Below the pieces are notes generated by a model. It was not told the origin of the DNA, did no database searches, and saw nothing but the letters and a program-made list of their open reading frames with translations. Below, piece after piece: positions 60,563-64,000 of a stretch of 64,000 nt of DNA. Each line of letters starts with the position of its first letter. Within the stretch, counting starts at the first letter, position 1. Source of the DNA: Parasutterella muris (GTDB taxonomy: Bacteria; Pseudomonadota; Gammaproteobacteria; Burkholderiales; Burkholderiaceae_F); the NCBI RefSeq assembly GCF_943193095.1, contig NZ_CALPCV010000008.1:1-64000 (forward strand). The letters run 5' to 3'. A program made the translations under genes and the position numbers.

Positions 60563-61536
60563 TTCGATATCTTTTAAGACGCATCGGCTACGGCTTTTTA
60601 ATTCTCATCGGCGTGAATCTGCTGACGTTCGTTTTGTTTTTTACCGTCAACACGCCGGATGATATGGCGCGGCTCAATATCGGCGGAAAACGCGTGACGG
60701 CTGAAGCGATTGAAAGCTGGAAGAAATTCCACGGCTACGACAAGCCGCTTCTGTGGAACGAGAGTGCTGAAGGAGCAAAAAAAGCGACAGAAACCATTTT
60801 TTGGGAGCACAGCGCCCGAATGATGGTCGGTGACTTAGGCGCGTCTGATACCGGCCGCGATATTGCCTATGAGATTAAAAATCGAATGGGCCCTTCGATC
60901 GCGCTTGCGCTGCCGACATTTTTACTTGGTGTCTTCGTCATCGTGGTGTTCTCTCTGGGGCTGGTGTTTTTCCGGCATACGAAGCTCGAGATCGGCGGCG
61001 TGATTCTTGCGATCGTCGTGATGTCGATTTCCGGACTTTTCTACATTATTTTCGGACAGTGGCTGTTTTCCAAGATTCTCAAGCTCGTGCCGATTTCCGG
61101 TTTTGAAAGCGGCACAGCGATGGCGGCTTTTCTCATTCTTCCGGTCGCGATCGGCGTTTTCTCCCGCATTGGCGGAGACGCGCTCCTTTACCGATCCATG
61201 TTTTTAGAGGAGATCAGCAAAGATTATGTCCGCACGGCCCGCGCCAAAGGGCTGCCGGAGTCAGCCGTGCTCTTTAAGCATGTTCTGCGTAACGCAAGTC
61301 TTCCGATCCTCACCTCGACGGTGGCGGTTCTTCCGATGCTGTTCTTAGGCTCACTGGTGATGGAGAGTTTCTTCGGCATTCCGGGACTGGGCAGCTTTAC
61401 GATTGACGCGATTAACAGTCAAGATTTTGCGATTGTGCGCACCATGGTGTTTGTCGGAACCGTTCTTTATGTGATCGGTCTGATTTTGACGGATGTGGCC
61501 TACACGATTGCCGACCCGAGGATTCGACTCAAATGA
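60559..61536 (+). CDS. Oligopeptide ABC transporter permease (YejB-like)
   Basis: 325 residues, DppB/YejB type. Opens MIRYLLRRIGYGFLILIGVNLLTFVLFF and has the EAA loop YVRTARAKGLPESAVLFKHVLRNA for ATPase docking, then IPGLGSFTIDAI. Six membrane helices. Start and stop overlap the neighbouring genes by 4 bases. Confidence 0.9.
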   Translation: MIRYLLRRIGYGFLILIGVNLLTFVLFFTVNTPDDMARLNIGGKRVTAEAIESWKKFHGYDKPLLWNESAEGAKKATETIFWEHSARMMVGDLGASDTGRDIAYEIKNRMGPSIALALPTFLLGVFVIVVFSLGLVFFRHTKLEIGGVILAIVVMSISGLFYIIFGQWLFSKILKLVPISGFESGTAMAAFLILPVAIGVFSRIGGDALLYRSMFLEEISKDYVRTARAKGLPESAVLFKHVLRNASLPILTSTVAVLPMLFLGSLVMESFFGIPGLGSFTIDAINSQDFAIVRTMVFVGTVLYVIGLILTDVAYTIADPRIRLK

Positions 61537-62951
61537 TGATGCCTAAATTTGTTCTTCTGCCGACGGACATTGTGGTCATTGTCTTGGTTGCGGCACTCGG
61601 TTTTTATCTCTGGCATGCGCTGCGCAGCGATGAGCTGCGCGCCCGATGGCGCTATGTGATGGGCTCGGCGGCCGCGCTTTGCTCACTGACACTGCTCGGT
61701 TTTTTCCTTTTGACTGCCGTTTTGGATTCGGTGCATTTCCGTCCGGTTATCGCGGTGCAGGATCAGCACGCGGTTTATGACGTTAAGACGTATTCTCTGC
61801 TGGACAAAGCGTTTGGCAAGGCGCATCTTGCCGAAGAAAAGTCTTACTCGGAGCCGCTGGCGACGCGCACCTTTGAAAAAAATTCACGCTTTGAAAACGG
61901 TCGTCCGATTCGTGATTACGAGCCGCTGAAAGCAGGCGGCGCGCATCTGAAGGACGAGAGCGATCACGTTAGCGATGTTCTTGTCAGATGCGCTTTTGCG
62001 CTTGCTATTGGTCTTGCCGCCTGCGCTGCGCTTTGGGTCATTTGCGTTCTCTGCGCCGCGCGCGCCAAAGGAAGGACCTTTGCCGAGGAGGCGGGCAGGC
62101 TCTTTAAGCGGCGAGACGAGGTGCCCTATGAAGCCGTTCTTTCGACCGTTTCGATTTTGGTGCTCCTCGGATCTCTTATCGCGTTTCTCTGGCCCTTCTA
62201 CCACGTGATGGGCACTGATCAGACCGGCAACGATGTGCTTTTCCAGGCGTTTAAATCGATTCGTACCGCGCTGGTTATCGGAACGCTTGCCACGCTGACA
62301 ACGCTGCCTTTCGCCGTGGTGCTCGGCATCAGCGCCGGTTTTTTCAAGGGTTGGGTTGATGACTTGATTCAGTACCTGTACACCACGCTCTCTTCGATTC
62401 CGAGTGTGCTGCTGATTGCCGCTTCCGTGCTGATGATTCAGGTGTTTATTGACGCGCATCCCGGCATGTACGCCACCGGCATTGAGCGGGCGGACCTAAG
62501 GCTCTTTATGCTGAGCGTCATTATCGGTCTTACAGGCTGGGCGACGCTTGCGCGTTTGCTGCGCGCGGAGACGCTCAAGATTTCTCAGCTTGATTACATC
62601 CAGGCGGCAAGAGCGTTCGGTGTCGGACCGTTCCGTATTATGCGCCGCCACGTGCTTCCGAATGTGCTTCACATCGTATTGATTGTGGCGGTTTTGGATT
62701 TCTCGGGCATCGTGCTGTATGAGGCCGTGCTCTCCTATGTGGGCGTTGGGGTCGACCCGACCACATACAGTTTCGGCTCGATGATCAACGCGGGCAGACT
62801 CGAACTTTCTAGAACCCCTGTGGTTTGGTGGAATCTCTGTACGGCGTTTGTTTTTATGCTGACGCTGGTTCTTTCGGCAAATCTTCTGGCTTCTTCCGTG
62901 CGGGAAGCGTTTGATCCGCGTTTGGCAATTAAAGTGAAGAGAGGAAAGTAA
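61533..62951 (+). CDS. Oligopeptide ABC transporter permease (YejE-like), extended
   Basis: 472 residues; the C-terminal about 270 residues are a DppC/YejE permease (MGTDQTGNDVLFQAFKSIRTALVIGT, EAA loop YIQAARAFGVGPFRIMRRHVLPN). Usual permeases of this type are about 300-340 residues; here about 150 extra residues at the front carry additional membrane helices (about 8-26, 40-65, 150-175) and a polar segment (SYSEPLATRTFEKNSRF), with the start ATGATGATG offering alternatives. Stop overlaps the ATPase ATG by one base. Confidence 0.88.
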   Translation: MMMPKFVLLPTDIVVIVLVAALGFYLWHALRSDELRARWRYVMGSAAALCSLTLLGFFLLTAVLDSVHFRPVIAVQDQHAVYDVKTYSLLDKAFGKAHLAEEKSYSEPLATRTFEKNSRFENGRPIRDYEPLKAGGAHLKDESDHVSDVLVRCAFALAIGLAACAALWVICVLCAARAKGRTFAEEAGRLFKRRDEVPYEAVLSTVSILVLLGSLIAFLWPFYHVMGTDQTGNDVLFQAFKSIRTALVIGTLATLTTLPFAVVLGISAGFFKGWVDDLIQYLYTTLSSIPSVLLIAASVLMIQVFIDAHPGMYATGIERADLRLFMLSVIIGLTGWATLARLLRAETLKISQLDYIQAARAFGVGPFRIMRRHVLPNVLHIVLIVAVLDFSGIVLYEAVLSYVGVGVDPTTYSFGSMINAGRLELSRTPVVWWNLCTAFVFMLTLVLSANLLASSVREAFDPRLAIKVKRGK

Positions 62952-64000
62952 TGCTGCAGATATCGAACATGGTGACTGACATTCTCACTTCCGAGGATAC
63001 GGTGCGCGTGGTTGACGGTTTGAGCTTAGAGCTCAGACCCGGAGAGTTCTGCGCTTTAGTAGGCGAATCCGGCTGCGGAAAATCGATGACGGCGTTTTCT
63101 CTGCTGCGTCTTTTGCCGAGTACGGGCCGTGTCACATCAGGCGTCGTCACGGTTGACGGCACCGAGATTATGGGGCTGCCCGAGTCAATGATGCGTCATA
63201 TTCGTTCCTCAAAGATCAGCCTGATTTTTCAGGAACCGGCGACGTCGCTGAACCCAGTTATGACGGTCGGCGATCAGATCGTAGAGACAATTGAACTGCA
63301 TACGGCGCTTAGAGGCGCAAAGGCCCGCGCTAAGGCGCTTGAATGGCTGAAAAAAGTCGGCATTCCGGAGCCCGAGAGACGTATTGACTCTTTCCCGCAT
63401 GAGCTTTCCGGCGGACAAAAGCAGCGCGTCATGATCGCGATCGCGCTGGCGGCGCAGCCGAAATACTTAATCGCGGACGAGCCGACGACCGCGCTTGATG
63501 TGACCATTCAGGCGCAGATTCTTGATCTCATTAAGAGCCTTCGCGATTCGGAAAACATTGGCGTTCTGCTGATCACGCATGATTTGACGGTAGTTGCTCA
63601 GGTGGCGGACCGTGTGGGTCTGATGTATGCCGGAGAGCTTGTGGAAGAGGCCAGCGCTCAGGATTTCTTCTCGAGCCCCTACCATCCGTACGCGCGCAAT
63701 TTGCTCAAAGCACTCCCGGAAGGCAAAGATAAATCGCACCCGCTTCAGGCGATTCCCGGGATGGTGCCCCGCTTGAACCGAAAGTTTGTCGGATGCCGTT
63801 TTGCCGATCGCTGTACTGAAGCAAGAGCAGAGTGCAGGCGAGGCGACGTCCCTCTGACGGATTTCGGTACTCGGCGCGTTCGCTGTTTGTTTCCGATTAA
63901 ATCGAAAGTAGAGCTTCCGAGAAGTGACGCCGCGGTGGAAAGCGCAGCGACGGAAGTGGGCGCTTTGCTGCAGGTGCGTGACTATAACGTTTGGTTTCCT
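62951..64000 (+). CDS. Oligopeptide ABC transporter ATPase, tandem type (YejF-like), cut by window end
   Basis: 350 codons visible and still open. Walker A GESGCGKS (38-45), Q-loop LIFQEPATSLNPVMTV, signature ELSGGQKQR, Walker B YLIADEPTTALD, H-loop LLITHDLT, then the oligopeptide-transporter C-terminal cysteine region (GCRFADRCTEARAECRR). After this the sequence starts a second domain (LLQVRDYNVWFP), so this is a two-domain ATPase like YejF. ATG follows GAGGAAAG. Confidence 0.9.
   Translation, partial: MLQISNMVTDILTSEDTVRVVDGLSLELRPGEFCALVGESGCGKSMTAFSLLRLLPSTGRVTSGVVTVDGTEIMGLPESMMRHIRSSKISLIFQEPATSLNPVMTVGDQIVETIELHTALRGAKARAKALEWLKKVGIPEPERRIDSFPHELSGGQKQRVMIAIALAAQPKYLIADEPTTALDVTIQAQILDLIKSLRDSENIGVLLITHDLTVVAQVADRVGLMYAGELVEEASAQDFFSSPYHPYARNLLKALPEGKDKSHPLQAIPGMVPRLNRKFVGCRFADRCTEARAECRRGDVPLTDFGTRRVRCLFPIKSKVELPRSDAAVESAATEVGALLQVRDYNVWFP

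Overview
The window looks like a chromosomal segment of a Gram-negative betaproteobacterium, order Burkholderiales, most plausibly a gut-type Sutterellaceae (Sutterella/Parasutterella-like). The evidence is the gene order: a full mraZ-to-lpxC division and cell-wall cluster, then DUF721, secA, argJ, a DUF815 ATPase, mutT, yacG, zapD and coaE, and separately tRNA-Pro, ispB, rplU, rpmA, obg, proB, rppH and proS. This is the arrangement I remember from betaproteobacteria. The family assignment is an inference; no 16S gene is present.

Layout. (1) 1-4760: a LysR regulator (cut by the left edge) diverges from a fumarate-lyase-superfamily enzyme, a DcuC-type dicarboxylate carrier and an exported SGNH hydrolase. 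(2) 4745-10562, minus strand: two small proteins of unknown function, a long ScsB-like DsbD thiol-disulfide reductase, hemL, and an outer-membrane protein that joins a PagP lipid A palmitoyltransferase to an OmpW-like barrel. (3) 10718-11026: RNase P RNA. (4) 11108-30908: a MraZ operator and the tightly overlapping division cluster mraZ-rsmH-ftsL-ftsI-murE-murF-mraY-murD-ftsW-murG-murC-ddl-ftsQ-ftsA, followed by two tandem ftsZ genes and lpxC. (5) 30906-39316: DUF721 gene, secA, argJ, DUF815 ATPase, mutT, an autotransporter remnant, yacG, zapD, coaE. (6) 39322-46405, minus: a lone periplasmic binding protein and a restriction island made of a Type ISP restriction-modification enzyme, split by a frameshift at an A8 tract, plus a GIY-YIG-like gene. 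(7) 46660-53671: tRNA-Pro(CGG), ispB, rplU-rpmA-obg-proB, rppH, proS. (8) 53768-58051, minus: ybgC-tolQ-tolR-tolA followed by an MscS-type channel, with no tolB or pal next to it. (9) 58292-64000: a Yej-like oligopeptide ABC importer, its ATPase cut by the right edge.

How they work together. Most of the window is envelope building: lipid II synthesis and flipping/polymerising (Mur, MraY, FtsW/I), the Z-ring (FtsA, FtsZ, ZapD), lipid A (LpxC, PagP fusion), export (SecA) and outer-membrane constriction (Tol).

The most unusual items are: (a) two adjacent FtsZ proteins, the first with intact GTPase motifs but no C-terminal FtsA/ZapD-binding tail, while both keep a shared SGLW peptide in the linker; (b) the PagP-OmpW double barrel; (c) the Type ISP enzyme whose nuclease/helicase half and methylase half are joined or separated by a single A in an A8 run; (d) a lyase with changed catalytic and substrate loops beside a dicarboxylate carrier.
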